A stretch of DNA of 24,118 nucleotides, taken from contig DXKH01000080.1 in assembly GCA_019415335.1 (NCBI GenBank), forward strand, positions 1 to 24,118. The letters run 5' to 3'. The notes below the pieces were generated by a model. The model had not been told where the DNA came from. It saw nothing but the letters and a program-made list of their open reading frames with translations, and made no database searches. This document shows, piece after piece, positions 6,923-15,974 of this stretch; the first letter of the stretch is position 1; every line of letters begins with the position of its first letter. Position numbers and translations under genes: made by a program. Source of the stretch: Citrobacter sp. (GTDB lineage: Bacteria; Pseudomonadota; Gammaproteobacteria; Enterobacterales; Enterobacteriaceae).

Positions 6923-8176
6923 TCAGGACTCCTCATGGCCTGGTTCTGGTTCACGATCCCACGACAGACGCGGATCAAATGTCATCGCAGAAAACATTGT
7001 CATAATGACGACTAAAGCAAACATCAATGCACCCATTGCTGGATATATATTCATCAAACCTCCCATGCGCACCAGCGCAGAGAGCACGGCGATAACAAAC
7101 ACATCAATCATTGACCAGCGACCAACAAACTCCACCACTTCGTAAATCAAATGCATTCGTTCACTGTCACGCTTGCCATGCCCCTTGGCGTCCCAACACA
7201 GCCAGGCAATCGCGATCATTTTTAACGTTGGCACCATAATACTGGCGATAAAGATCACCGCCGCCACCGGGTAAGAGCCCTCGCTCCAGATTAAAACCAC
7301 GCCCTCAAGAATGGTGGAAGGCAGTTTTGATCCCAGCAAATCGGTGATCATGATCGGCAGAATATTGGCCGGCAGATACAGCATGATAGACGTGAACAGT
7401 AGCGCCAGCGTCCATTGCAGGCTGTTTCTGCGGCGCACATAACCTTTCGTCTCGCAGCGTGGGCAAAGGTGCTCATCCGCCGGAAGGATTGCCGTACAGC
7501 AGGAACAGGAACGTAAGCCCTGACGGATGCCGGGGACGCCAGGCGTTAAGGTCTGCTTAATCGCTGGCATGGGGGCGATATCATCCCACAGCCAGCGACG
7601 GTCGACGCACTGAAACGCGCGTAGTTGCAGAATGCAGAAGAAGCACCAGGGGATAAAACTGCTGCCGACGCCGATATCACCGTACGCCATCAGTTTGACG
7701 AAACTCACCAGTACACCGGCGAGAAAAATCTCCGCCATTCCCCAACTCTTCAACTGAAATAAAATTCGCGCCAGTTGGGCTTTGAGCCGGTCGGGCATTT
7801 GTACCCGATTCACCAACAGCAGAATGGTCAACAGGCAAAAAGCGGGAACCAGTTGAACGAAGAGTAAAAAGAAAGTGCCGAGACTGGCGTAGTTTTCAGA
7901 AAAGAGAACGCCGGGGATTTCCATCAGAGTCACTTCACTGCTCACCCCTGCGACATTCATATTCACAAAAGGGAACAGATTCGATAAAAGCAACATAAAC
8001 AACGCGGCTAATGCATAGGCAGTGGGACGCTGTCTCGGCGCGTCCCACATCACCGTCAATGTTGTGCCACATCTTGGACATGCCGCTTTCTGCCCATGCT
8101 CAAGGTGGGGCAGTGCCACCAGCATGTCACACTGCGAGCACAAAATGTGCTTTGCGGCATGATGATGTTCGCACAT
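6923..8176 (-). CDS. pqiA: Inner-membrane protein PqiA
   Basis: Polytopic inner-membrane protein of 417 residues, the partner of PqiB in intermembrane lipid transport. It has two PqiA modules. Each has a zinc-ribbon-like cysteine cluster (C13/C16/C33/C36, then C224/C226/C227/C238/C241) followed by four hydrophobic spans. Conserved features include LFPFVNM after the first span and LPANILPIM in the second module. The start has GGAG just upstream and lies 14 bases after the uup stop. Length and sequence match E. coli PqiA throughout. Confidence 0.96.
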   Translation of the reverse strand: MCEHHHAAKHILCSQCDMLVALPHLEHGQKAACPRCGTTLTVMWDAPRQRPTAYALAALFMLLLSNLFPFVNMNVAGVSSEVTLMEIPGVLFSENYASLGTFFLLFVQLVPAFCLLTILLLVNRVQMPDRLKAQLARILFQLKSWGMAEIFLAGVLVSFVKLMAYGDIGVGSSFIPWCFFCILQLRAFQCVDRRWLWDDIAPMPAIKQTLTPGVPGIRQGLRSCSCCTAILPADEHLCPRCETKGYVRRRNSLQWTLALLFTSIMLYLPANILPIMITDLLGSKLPSTILEGVVLIWSEGSYPVAAVIFIASIMVPTLKMIAIAWLCWDAKGHGKRDSERMHLIYEVVEFVGRWSMIDVFVIAVLSALVRMGGLMNIYPAMGALMFALVVIMTMFSAMTFDPRLSWDREPEPGHEES

Positions 8177-8190
8177 GGTGTGCTCCTTAT

Positions 8191-10098
8191 TTATGCGCCA
8201 TTCTTTAACGCTTCAAGATACTCCCAGCGCTCAAAGGCCTGCTCAAGTTCTTGCTCTGCTTTTGCCAGATCGGCCAAAACCTGTTGCGTCTGTTCATGTG
8301 GCTGGCTGAAAAAGGCGGCATCGGCAACTTGCGCCTGCAACGCTTCCAGTTTCGCTTCCAGCTCTTCTAACCGCTGCGGTAACTGTTCCAGTTCGCGCTG
8401 CAGTTTATAGCTTAGTTTGCTACCTGCACGTTTTACAATTTCTGCTTTTGGGGCAACGACTTCCTCAGTTTTTTTCGCCGCTGGCTGTTTAAACGCCAGA
8501 TGCTGTTCCTGTTGGCCACGCGCATCGTGATAACCGCCGACATAACGGCCGATTTTCCCGTTACCTTCAAATATCCAGCACTCGGTCACCGTATTGTCGA
8601 CAAACTGACGATCGTGGCTCACCAGCAATACCGTGCCCTGGTAGCCATCAATCAACTCCTCCAGTAATTCCAGCGTTTCGACGTCGAGATCGTTGGTAGG
8701 TTCATCGAGAATCAATAGATTACTGGGTTTCAGAAAAAGACGTGCCAGCAGCAGGCGGTTACGCTCACCACCAGACAATGCGCGCACCGGGGTCATCGCC
8801 CGTTTCGGATGGAACAGGAAGTCTTGTAGATAACCGAGCACATGACGCGGTTTTCCATTAACCATCACTTCCTGCTTGCCTTCGGCGAGGTTGTCCATCA
8901 CCGTTTTATCTGGATCCAGTTCAGCACGGTGCTGATCGAAATAGGCCACCTCCAGTTTCGTACCAACATGGATACGACCGCTGTCAGGCGGCAACTGACC
9001 TAACATCAGTTTCAGCAGCGTAGTTTTACCGCAGCCGTTAGGACCGATCAGTGCAATTTTATCGCTGCGTTGTACCTGAGCAGAGAAGTCTTTCACCAGC
9101 TGTTTTCCATCAACCTGGTAATCCACATTCTCCATTTCGAAGACGATCTTACCGGAGCGGGTAGCTTCTTCGACCTGCATCTTCGCGGTGCCCATCACTT
9201 CGCGGCGTTCGCTGCGTTCACGGCGCATCGCTTTCAGCGCCCGCACGCGACCTTCATTACGGGTACGACGGGCTTTGATGCCCTGGCGGATCCACACTTC
9301 TTCCTGCGCCAGTTTGCGATCAAACTCCGCGTTCTGAAGCTCTTCGACGCGCAGCGCCTCTTCTTTCTCAACCAGGTACTGATCGTAATTCCCCGGATAG
9401 GTCACCAGTTTGCCACGATCGAGATCGACAATGCGGGTCGCCATATTGCGAATAAAAGAACGGTCATGGGAGATAAAGATGATCGTCCCGTTAAACGATT
9501 TCAGGAAACCTTCCAGCCAGTCAATGGTTTCAATGTCGAGGTGGTTAGTCGGTTCATCCAGCAGCAGAACGCGTGGATTACTGACCAGCGCGCGACCCAG
9601 CGCGGCTTTACGCAGCCAGCCGCCGGACAGCGACGACAGCGCCGCGTTGGGATCAAGCCCTAACTGCGCCAGCACTTCGTTGATTCGGCTTTCCAGTTGC
9701 CACAGATTGTGGTGATCGAGCTGCTCCTGCACTTTTGCCAGCTCATTTAAGTTTCTGTCGCTCGGATCGGTCATCACCAGGCGCGAAATATCGTGGTAAC
9801 GCTTGAGGTATTCCGCCTGCTCTTCAATGCCTTCCGCGACAAAATCGTAAACGGTGCCTTCTACGTTGCGCGGGGGATCCTGTTGCAAACGGGCAACGAT
9901 CAGATCCTGTTCATAAATAATACGCCCATCGTCCAGACCCTGTTCGCGATTGAGGATCTTCATCAGCGTTGATTTTCCGGCGCCGTTACGGCCAACCAGA
10001 CAGACACGTTCGTTATCTTCGATATGCAGTTCTGCATTATCGAGAAGCGGCGCGTCGCTGAACGACAGCCATGCGCCATGCATACTGATTAATGACAT
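8191..10098 (-). CDS. uup: ABC-F family ATPase Uup
   Basis: Cytosolic ABC-F ATPase of 635 residues with two ATPase domains and no membrane spans. Domain 1 has Walker A GRNGAGKST (36–44), LSGG (157–160) and Walker B LLLDEPTNHLD (from 178). Domain 2 has GPNGCGKTT (352–360), LSGGE (441–445) and LLILDEPTNDLD (from 461). A charged linker (about 240–310) separates them, and a C-terminal coiled coil (about 550–630) matches the DNA-binding domain of E. coli Uup. Loss in E. coli raises precise transposon excision; roles at branched DNA and on ribosomes have been described. It lies 12 bases after rlmL and 14 before pqiA, so probably in one transcript. Confidence 0.96.
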   Translation of the reverse strand: MSLISMHGAWLSFSDAPLLDNAELHIEDNERVCLVGRNGAGKSTLMKILNREQGLDDGRIIYEQDLIVARLQQDPPRNVEGTVYDFVAEGIEEQAEYLKRYHDISRLVMTDPSDRNLNELAKVQEQLDHHNLWQLESRINEVLAQLGLDPNAALSSLSGGWLRKAALGRALVSNPRVLLLDEPTNHLDIETIDWLEGFLKSFNGTIIFISHDRSFIRNMATRIVDLDRGKLVTYPGNYDQYLVEKEEALRVEELQNAEFDRKLAQEEVWIRQGIKARRTRNEGRVRALKAMRRERSERREVMGTAKMQVEEATRSGKIVFEMENVDYQVDGKQLVKDFSAQVQRSDKIALIGPNGCGKTTLLKLMLGQLPPDSGRIHVGTKLEVAYFDQHRAELDPDKTVMDNLAEGKQEVMVNGKPRHVLGYLQDFLFHPKRAMTPVRALSGGERNRLLLARLFLKPSNLLILDEPTNDLDVETLELLEELIDGYQGTVLLVSHDRQFVDNTVTECWIFEGNGKIGRYVGGYHDARGQQEQHLAFKQPAAKKTEEVVAPKAEIVKRAGSKLSYKLQRELEQLPQRLEELEAKLEALQAQVADAAFFSQPHEQTQQVLADLAKAEQELEQAFERWEYLEALKNGA

Positions 10099-10110
10099 TT
10101 ACTTATCCTT

Positions 10111-12219
10111 TCAGGCTGCGGTAATCAGCCAGCAGTTGTGGATTTGACGGTTACGGGCAAAGTCCTGGGAAAGCGTTTTTTGGGTGATTTCTTGTGCTTT
10201 CAGTCCCAGCGCCGCCAGTCCGTCAAGATCCATACGGAATCCGCGTTTATTGTTGGAGAACATAATCGTGCCGCCTTTACGCAGCAGACGTTTCAGATCT
10301 TTCATCAGCGCCAGGTGATCGCGCTGAACGTCAAAGGCATCCTCCATCCGTTTCGAGTTGGAGAACGTCGGGGGATCGATAAAAATCAGATCAAACTGTT
10401 CATTGGCTTCACGCAGCCAGGCCAGACAGTCGGCCTGGATCAGGCGATGCGCACGTCCGCTCAAACCGTTCAGCCGCAGGTTGCGCTCCGCCCACTCAAG
10501 ATAGGTGCGCGACATATCGACCGTTGTGGTGCTGCGCGCGCCGCCTAATCCTGCGTGCACGCTGGCGCTGCCGGTATAGGAGAACAGGTTAAGGAAGTCT
10601 TTGCCGTTGCTCATCTGCCCCAGCATCCGTCGTGCGATGCGGTGATCGAGGAACAGTCCGGTATCCAGGTAATCGGTCAGGTTCACCCACAGGCGAGCGT
10701 TGTATTCGCTAACCTCAATGAATTCGCCCTTCTCGTTCATCTTCTGATACTGGTTTTTCCCTTTCTGCCGTTCACGGGTTTTCAGCACCAGTTTGTTCGG
10801 CGCAATCTCCAGCACCGACAGGGTGGCCGCGATGATGTCGAACAGTCGTTGACGTGCTTTTTGTGCATCGATGGTTTTCGGCGGAGCATACTCCTGTATC
10901 ACCACCCAGTCAGCGTAACGATCCACCGCGACATTGTATTCCGGCAGATCGGCATCATACAGGCGGTAACATTCAATCCCTTCCTGACGCGCCCATTTTT
11001 CCAGTTTCTTGATGTTCTTGCGCAGGCGGTTGGCGTAATCTTCCGCCACCGTCGCCGGTTTGCTGTCCGGCGTGCTTTCCGCTACATGATAGTTCTTCTG
11101 CACGCAGTCCAGCGGACCGTTTTTCGCTTTGAATTGCTTATCAGCACGCAGTTGCAGACTGCTCAGCAGATCCGGTGAGGCGCTGAACAGGGAGAGATTC
11201 CAGCCACCGAACTGGTTCTTCATGGTGCGTCCCAGCAGGCTATGCAACGCAATCAGCGCCGGTTCGCTGTCCAGACGTTCACCGTAAGGCGGGTTGCTGA
11301 TCACCGTCCCGAAAGGGCCTTTCGGTAGCGGATTGCTCAGTTTTGCCACGTCTTTGACTTCGAAGGTGATCAGCTCGCCAATACCCGCACGACGGGCGTT
11401 GCTACGCGCGCGTTCAATCACGCGGGCATCGCTGTCAGAGCCGTAAAAACGCGAGGTATAGTCAGCCAGACCTTTGCGGGCACGGGTTTGCGCTTCCGCC
11501 TTCACGTCCTGCCAGATAGCGTCATCATGCTGCGCCCAGCCGCTAAAGCCCCAGCGACCACGGTGTAAGCCCGGTGCACGATCGGTCGCCCACATGGCCG
11601 CTTCAATCAGCAGCGTGCCTGAACCACACATCGGGTCGAGCAGCGGCGTCCCCGGCTGCCAGCCGGAACGCATCACAATCGCTGCCGCCAGCGTCTCTTT
11701 GATCGGTGCCAGACCGGTGCGATCGCGATAACCACGCAGATGCAGGCCATCACCGCTTAAATCCAGCGCAATGCTGGCGGTGTCTTTATTCAGCCAGACG
11801 TTCACGCGGATATCTGGCGATTCGCGATCGACATTCGGGCGCGGCAGATTTTTACGCGTGAAGGCGTCAACAATCGCATCTTTGACTTTCATCGCGCCGT
11901 ACTGGCTGTTGCGAATGGTGTCATTCAGCCCGCTGAAGTGGACGGCAAATGTCGCTCCCGGATTAAACATCGCCGTCCAGTCGATCGCCTGCACGCCAAG
12001 GTAAAGGTCTAAGTCACTGTAAACTTTGCACTCACCCAAAGGTAAAATAATGCGCGAGGCCAGGCGACTCCACATCAGGCTCTGGTAGACAAGCCGGGTG
12101 TCGCCCTGGAAATGGACCCCACCCTGAACCACCTGACACTCCACAGCGCCGAGGCTTTCCAGTTCAGTTTTTAACAGCTCTTCCAGCCCACGGGCCGTAC
12201 TGGCAAACAAAGAATTCAT
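10111..12219 (-). CDS. rlmL: 23S rRNA methyltransferase RlmKL
   Basis: Fused double methyltransferase of 702 residues. The N-terminal half has a THUMP domain (about 45–155) and RlmL, which makes m2G2445; its motifs are DPMCGSGT (195–202) and NPPYGERL (309–316). The C-terminal half is RlmK, which makes m7G2069; its motifs are [14 protein letters not shown] (544–557) and DPPTFSNS (615–622). Both SAM sites look intact. In E. coli the two activities act together on helix 74 during 50S assembly. It is the first gene of the minus-strand run, divergent from ycbX, with a near-consensus promoter in the 97-base gap. Confidence 0.97.
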   Translation of the reverse strand: MNSLFASTARGLEELLKTELESLGAVECQVVQGGVHFQGDTRLVYQSLMWSRLASRIILPLGECKVYSDLDLYLGVQAIDWTAMFNPGATFAVHFSGLNDTIRNSQYGAMKVKDAIVDAFTRKNLPRPNVDRESPDIRVNVWLNKDTASIALDLSGDGLHLRGYRDRTGLAPIKETLAAAIVMRSGWQPGTPLLDPMCGSGTLLIEAAMWATDRAPGLHRGRWGFSGWAQHDDAIWQDVKAEAQTRARKGLADYTSRFYGSDSDARVIERARSNARRAGIGELITFEVKDVAKLSNPLPKGPFGTVISNPPYGERLDSEPALIALHSLLGRTMKNQFGGWNLSLFSASPDLLSSLQLRADKQFKAKNGPLDCVQKNYHVAESTPDSKPATVAEDYANRLRKNIKKLEKWARQEGIECYRLYDADLPEYNVAVDRYADWVVIQEYAPPKTIDAQKARQRLFDIIAATLSVLEIAPNKLVLKTRERQKGKNQYQKMNEKGEFIEVSEYNARLWVNLTDYLDTGLFLDHRIARRMLGQMSNGKDFLNLFSYTGSASVHAGLGGARSTTTVDMSRTYLEWAERNLRLNGLSGRAHRLIQADCLAWLREANEQFDLIFIDPPTFSNSKRMEDAFDVQRDHLALMKDLKRLLRKGGTIMFSNNKRGFRMDLDGLAALGLKAQEITQKTLSQDFARNRQIHNCWLITAA

Positions 12220-12252
12220 AGCGTCACTTATACTCGAAGAAAATTGCTGCGC

Positions 12253-12280
12253 ATTATAGCTAATATGGGCGCTATGTCAT
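12253..12280 (-). promoter_or_regulatory. Probable rlmL(-uup-pqiABC) promoter
   Basis: On the minus strand, -35 ATGACA (12280–12275) and a perfect -10 TATAAT (12258–12253) are 16 bases apart. The start codon at 12219 implies a leader of about 27 bases. The divergent ycbX must use the same short region; TAATAT at 12261–12266 on the plus strand is a possible but weak -10 for it. Confidence 0.6.
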
Positions 12281-12316
12281 AAAGTTGAGGGCTTATTTCT
12301 TTTTAGGGGCCGTACC

Positions 12317-13426
12317 GTGTTGACGTTATCCAGACTTTTCATCCACCCCGTCAAATCAATGCGCGGCATTGGGCTGACCCACGCTCTGGCAGACATCAGC
12401 GGTCTGGCTTTCGATCGTATTTTTATGATCACCGAAGCCGATGGCACCTTCATCACGGCGCGTCAATTTCCACAAATGGTACGCTTTACCCCTTCCCCCC
12501 TGCATGACGGTCTGCATTTGACCGCGCCTGACGGCAGCAGCGCGCTGGTGCGGTTTGCTGATTTCGCCGTCCAGGATGCGCCAACGGAAGTCTGGGGTAA
12601 CCATTTCACCGCACGAATCGCCCCCGAAGCGATCAACCAGTGGCTAAGCGGTTTCTTCTCACGCAGCGTGCAACTTCGTTGGGTTGGGCCGCAACTGACC
12701 CGACGGGTTAAACGCCACGCGGGCGTGCCGCTCTCCTTTGCCGATGGTTTTCCGTACCTGTTGGTGAATGATGCTTCGTTGCGCGATCTGCAGCAGCGCT
12801 GTCCGGCAGGCGTACAGGTTGAACAGTTCCGCCCGAACATCGTGGTCTCCGGTGCAACGGCATGGGAAGAAGACAACTGGAAAGTGATCCGCATTGGCGA
12901 GGTTATCTTTGATGTGGCGAAGCCGTGCAGCCGCTGTATTTTTACCACGGTCAGTCCAGAAAAAGGGCAAAAACACCCCTCCGGCGAACCGCTGGCGACG
13001 CTGCAAACCTTCCGTACCGCTCCGGATAATGGCGATGTTGATTTCGGGCTGAACCTGATTGCCCGTAACAGCGGAGTGATTCGCGTTGGCGATGACGTTG
13101 AAATTTTATCGACCGGCCCGGCCCGCGTTTACGGTGCCGCCGCGCAGAATGACGCCGTTGACGCCGTGCAACAGCCCGATTCCACCGTCACCATCGACTG
13201 GCAGGGACAGGCATTTCAGGGGAACAATCAACAGGTACTGCTTGAGCAACTGGAAAACCAGGGGATCCGGGTTCCCTATTCGTGTCGGGCGGGAATTTGC
13301 GGCTGCTGCCGTATCAAACTGCTGGAAGGGGAAGTGAGCCCACTGAAGCGATCGGCACTTGGCGATGATGGCACCATCCTCAGCTGTAGCTGCGTGCCGA
13401 AAACCGCGCTGAAGCTGGCGCTCTAA
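12317..13426 (+). CDS. ycbX: MOSC/2Fe-2S hybrid molybdoenzyme YcbX
   Basis: Protein of 369 residues combining an N-terminal MOSC beta-barrel domain (about 1–95), a MOSC molybdenum-cofactor domain (about 110–265) and a C-terminal plant-type ferredoxin domain (about 285–369). C204 in KPCSRC is the expected molybdenum ligand. C323-x4-C328-x2-C331 plus C357 or C359 form the 2Fe-2S site. In E. coli YcbX reduces N-hydroxylated base analogues such as 6-hydroxylaminopurine, using CysJ as electron donor. The start is GTG, with AGGGG upstream; I recall ATG in E. coli. C330 is an extra cysteine where I recall serine in E. coli. The gene converges on zapC with a four-base overlap. Confidence 0.94.
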   Translation: MLTLSRLFIHPVKSMRGIGLTHALADISGLAFDRIFMITEADGTFITARQFPQMVRFTPSPLHDGLHLTAPDGSSALVRFADFAVQDAPTEVWGNHFTARIAPEAINQWLSGFFSRSVQLRWVGPQLTRRVKRHAGVPLSFADGFPYLLVNDASLRDLQQRCPAGVQVEQFRPNIVVSGATAWEEDNWKVIRIGEVIFDVAKPCSRCIFTTVSPEKGQKHPSGEPLATLQTFRTAPDNGDVDFGLNLIARNSGVIRVGDDVEILSTGPARVYGAAAQNDAVDAVQQPDSTVTIDWQGQAFQGNNQQVLLEQLENQGIRVPYSCRAGICGCCRIKLLEGEVSPLKRSALGDDGTILSCSCVPKTALKLAL

Positions 13427-13965
13427 ACGGCTTGTTCCAGGCTGAAGCTGTGCGGACGGAACGGCGGCTTCAGTCGGTCATTCATGACCTTAATCGCATC
13501 GCCAAGCTGCATAGTCCGTCCGGCCACAACCACGCCCGGTTGCGCCAGCAGGCACAGCGCTGCATTCTCGCCAGGCTCTACCACTAACAGATTGATTTGC
13601 TCCTGGGTATCGCTCAGCCAGACACAAGCCGCATCGCCGGTTCCGGGTACCCAGTTTTCGCCATGCGCAACAAAGTGCCAGCTTTTCGGCATCTGCGGTT
13701 TCAGGTAACGAATGGCCACCAGCGCATTGAGCACCAGTTCTGCTTTCTGGTCTTTGGAGAGTTCAAGGTCGCGGCATTTTTCTTCAAAAGAGAAGTACAG
13801 CGCAGCGTCATCGACACAAAAACCGGACGGTGAGAATGCATCCGGGGTGAGCATTTTACGGGCAAAACGCGAGCGAAATAACATGCCATTGGCTAAATCG
13901 AGCATCATTCGGTCATGCTCTTCGTCATAATACCAGCGCCAGTTATCGTCAGGTTTAATTCGCAT
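13423..13965 (-). CDS. zapC: Cell division protein ZapC
   Basis: FtsZ-associated protein of 180 residues (formerly YcbW) that promotes lateral bundling of FtsZ filaments at the Z ring; it is cytoplasmic with no membrane segment. The sequence from [20 protein letters not shown] onward matches E. coli. The ATG at 13965 is chosen over an upstream ATG because it yields the known N-terminus and follows a purine-rich GGGGAGAG. The divergence from E. coli is concentrated near the C-terminus ([15 protein letters not shown]). Its stop overlaps the stop of the convergent ycbX. Confidence 0.95.
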   Translation of the reverse strand: MRIKPDDNWRWYYDEEHDRMMLDLANGMLFRSRFARKMLTPDAFSPSGFCVDDAALYFSFEEKCRDLELSKDQKAELVLNALVAIRYLKPQMPKSWHFVAHGENWVPGTGDAACVWLSDTQEQINLLVVEPGENAALCLLAQPGVVVAGRTMQLGDAIKVMNDRLKPPFRPHSFSLEQAV

Positions 13966-14080
13966 TGTTTTCTCTCCCCTCTCCATCGCCCCGTTGCAAA
14001 ATTGTCCTTTTTCGCCGCTTCGTTTATTACCTTAATAAGCAAAGCCTAAAATGTTTAAATAAGCAACAGTGAAAGAATAT

Positions 14081-14114
14081 AAAACAACCAGGGGAGGAAA
14101 TAAACCCCTGGTTG
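14081..14114 (-). terminator. pyrD terminator
   Basis: A perfect 10-bp stem, CAACCAGGGG (14085–14094) and CCCCTGGTTG (14105–14114), has a 10-base loop. On the minus strand it is followed by TTTTATATT. It lies about 30 bases after the pyrD stop. Confidence 0.88.
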
Positions 14115-14144
14115 TCTGATATTCTGATAAAGAGAGAGAAAAAA

Positions 14145-15155
14145 TCAAATATGGGTAACGATTTCTTTAATCAGCGGCGGACCTTTAAAAATAAAACCAG
14201 AATAAATCTGAACCAGCGACGCCCCGGCAGCTATCTTCTCGCGCGCGGCAATCACTGAGTCGATACCGCCGACGCCAATAATAGGTAATTGACCTTTTAA
14301 TTCCTGAGACAGACGGCGGATAATTTCTGTACTTTTTAATTGCAGTGGACGACCACTTAACCCACCCATTTGATCGCAATTTTTCATTCCCTGAACCAGA
14401 GAACGATCGAGTGTTGTATTGGTGGCAATAACACCATCAATATTATGTCGTACTAAACTATCGGCGACCTGGATCAGTTCTTCCTCAGAAAGATCCGGCG
14501 CGATCTTTACTGCGATCGGAACATATTTCTGGTGGATCGTTTGCAGATCGTTTTGTTTATTTTTAATCGCTGTCAGTAAATCATCCAGCGCGTCACCATA
14601 TTGTAGTGAACGTAATCCCGGTGTATTTGGCGAGGAGATATTAATGGCAATATAACCGGCATAGGCATAGATTTTTTCCATACAAATCAGATAGTCATCT
14701 TTACCCTGCTCAACCGGCGTATCTTTATTTTTGCCGATATTAATCCCGAGCACCCCGTCATAATGGGCCTTTTTAACGTTCTCCACCAGGTTATCAACGC
14801 CGTGGTTATTAAAGCCCATACGGTTGATCAAACCTTCGGCATCGACCAGGCGGAACAGTCTTGGCTTATCGTTGCCAGGCTGCGGACGCGGGGTCACGGT
14901 GCCGATCTCGATCGAGCCAAATCCCATCGCACCCAGGGCATCAATACACTCCCCGTCCTTGTCCAGACCGGCAGCCAGACCGAGCGGATTTTTGAAGGTT
15001 AATCCCATACAGGTGACCGGTTTTGCCGGAACTTTCTGGCGGATTAGCGCTTCTAGCGGCGTTCCCGTCACACGACGTAATTGCTGAAATGTTAATTCAT
15101 GAGCGCGCTCAGGATCGAGCTGGAAAAGGGCTTTACGAACGAAGGGGTAGTACAT
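14145..15155 (-). CDS. pyrD: Dihydroorotate dehydrogenase (quinone), class 2
   Basis: FMN enzyme of 336 residues that oxidises dihydroorotate to orotate in pyrimidine synthesis, passing electrons to the membrane quinone pool. The N-terminal amphipathic helices ([20 protein letters not shown]) are the class 2 membrane-association segment. FMN contacts include [11 protein letters not shown] (about 59–69). The catalytic base S175 lies in NISSPNTPG (172–180), and the phosphate-binding region is GVGGIDS near the C-terminus. The ATG at 15155 follows AGGAGAG and gives the E. coli N-terminus; an in-frame ATG nine codons upstream lies inside the regulatory hairpin and is rejected. The gene is monocistronic with its own terminator, and its leader suggests pyrimidine control plus PurR. 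Confidence 0.97.
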   Translation of the reverse strand: MYYPFVRKALFQLDPERAHELTFQQLRRVTGTPLEALIRQKVPAKPVTCMGLTFKNPLGLAAGLDKDGECIDALGAMGFGSIEIGTVTPRPQPGNDKPRLFRLVDAEGLINRMGFNNHGVDNLVENVKKAHYDGVLGINIGKNKDTPVEQGKDDYLICMEKIYAYAGYIAINISSPNTPGLRSLQYGDALDDLLTAIKNKQNDLQTIHQKYVPIAVKIAPDLSEEELIQVADSLVRHNIDGVIATNTTLDRSLVQGMKNCDQMGGLSGRPLQLKSTEIIRRLSQELKGQLPIIGVGGIDSVIAAREKIAAGASLVQIYSGFIFKGPPLIKEIVTHI

Positions 15156-15160
15156 GAACT

Positions 15161-15199
15161 CTCCTGGATTCCCGGTGTGCAAACCGGGGGCGTATTATG
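15161..15199 (-). promoter_or_regulatory. pyrD -10, C-rich start region and 5' regulatory hairpin
   Basis: On the minus strand: -10 CATAAT (15199–15194), then a CCCCC start region (15190–15186). A hairpin follows, with arms CCCGGT (15188–15183) and ACCGGG (15176–15171), five bases before the Shine-Dalgarno AGGAG (15165–15161). In E. coli and Salmonella pyrC and pyrD, CTP-rich cells initiate upstream at C so the transcript folds this hairpin and blocks translation; low CTP shifts the start downstream to G. The architecture here fits that model. Confidence 0.8.
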
Positions 15200-15240
15200 G
15201 GTGATATGAGTCAAAAAGGGAATTGACCTGCGGCAATAAA

Positions 15241-15256
15241 AAGCAAACGTTTTCCC
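15241..15256. promoter_or_regulatory. PurR box upstream of pyrD
   Basis: AAGCAAACGTTTTCCC matches the PurR operator consensus ANGCAANCGNTTNCNT at all but the last fixed position. It lies about 50–65 bases upstream of the pyrD start region, as for the known E. coli pyrD PurR site, allowing purine-responsive co-repression. Confidence 0.75.
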
Positions 15257-15398
15257 TGGCTGCTTCTTTTTATGCAATTTTCAGCTTTTCTATTCCGCAT
15301 AAATCATTTCGATTCCCGATTCCCCTCTGTCAGACTGCAAAAATTGTTATCAATGTTAAATAAAAGCGAACAATTGGTTATAAGGGGAGAATGCATTT

Positions 15399-15974
15399 AT
15401 GCGCGTCATCACTCTGGCGGGAAGCCCACGCTTTCCCTCTCGATCCAGTGCGTTACTGGAATATGCCCGGGAAAAATTGAACGGTCAGGACGTTGAGGTG
15501 TACCACTGGAATTTGCACAACTTCGAGCCTGAAGATCTGCTGTATGCCCGTTTCGATAGCCCGGCGTTGAAAACACTGGTTGAGCAACTGAAAGAGGCGG
15601 ATGGTCTGATTGTTGCCACGCCGGTCTATAAAGCCGCCTATTCCGGGGCGCTAAAAACGCTGCTCGATCTGCTTCCGGAACGAGCGCTGGAAGGTAAAGT
15701 CGTCCTGCCACTGGCGACGGGCGGTACCGTTGCCCATCTGCTTGCCGTCGATTACGCGCTGAAACCGGTGCTCAGCGCCCTGAAAGCTCAGGAGATTTTG
15801 CACGGCGTCTTTGCCGATGACACCCAGGTGATCGATTATCAGCATAAGCCGCATTTCACGCCCAATTTACAGTTGCGTCTTGATAAGGCGCTGGAAACGT
15901 TCTGGCACGCCCTGCATCGCCGCGACGTTAAGGTTCCCGTCTTTGATACAGTGCGAGGTGCGGCCCATGCGTAA
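15399..15974 (+). CDS. ssuE: NADPH-dependent FMN reductase SsuE
   Basis: Flavodoxin-fold reductase of 191 residues that supplies FMNH2 to the monooxygenase SsuD. The FMN phosphate loop is GSPRFPSRSS (8–17). A second conserved region, ATPVYKAAYSGALKTLLDLLP (73–93), is typical of the family. Y119 (Tyr118 without Met), the residue linked to the pi-helix of E. coli SsuE, is present in VAHLLAVDYAL. The start at 15399 is placed eight bases after GGAGA; an out-of-frame ATG at 15391 touches the Shine-Dalgarno and is rejected. It is the first gene of ssuEADCB, overlapping ssuA by eight bases. In E. coli the operon needs Cbl and is induced by sulfate limitation. Confidence 0.96.
   Translation: MRVITLAGSPRFPSRSSALLEYAREKLNGQDVEVYHWNLHNFEPEDLLYARFDSPALKTLVEQLKEADGLIVATPVYKAAYSGALKTLLDLLPERALEGKVVLPLATGGTVAHLLAVDYALKPVLSALKAQEILHGVFADDTQVIDYQHKPHFTPNLQLRLDKALETFWHALHRRDVKVPVFDTVRGAAHA

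Noticed and set aside
9070..9663. Plus-strand open frame of 197 codons opposite uup
   Set aside because: Shadow of conserved ABC-F coding sequence with no start signal or known domain.
14145..14700. AT-rich 3' half of pyrD as a sign of horizontal transfer
   Set aside because: By eye it is richer in A and T than its neighbours, but the protein is nearly identical to E. coli PyrD and the gene is in its ancestral place, so this is more likely local codon drift.
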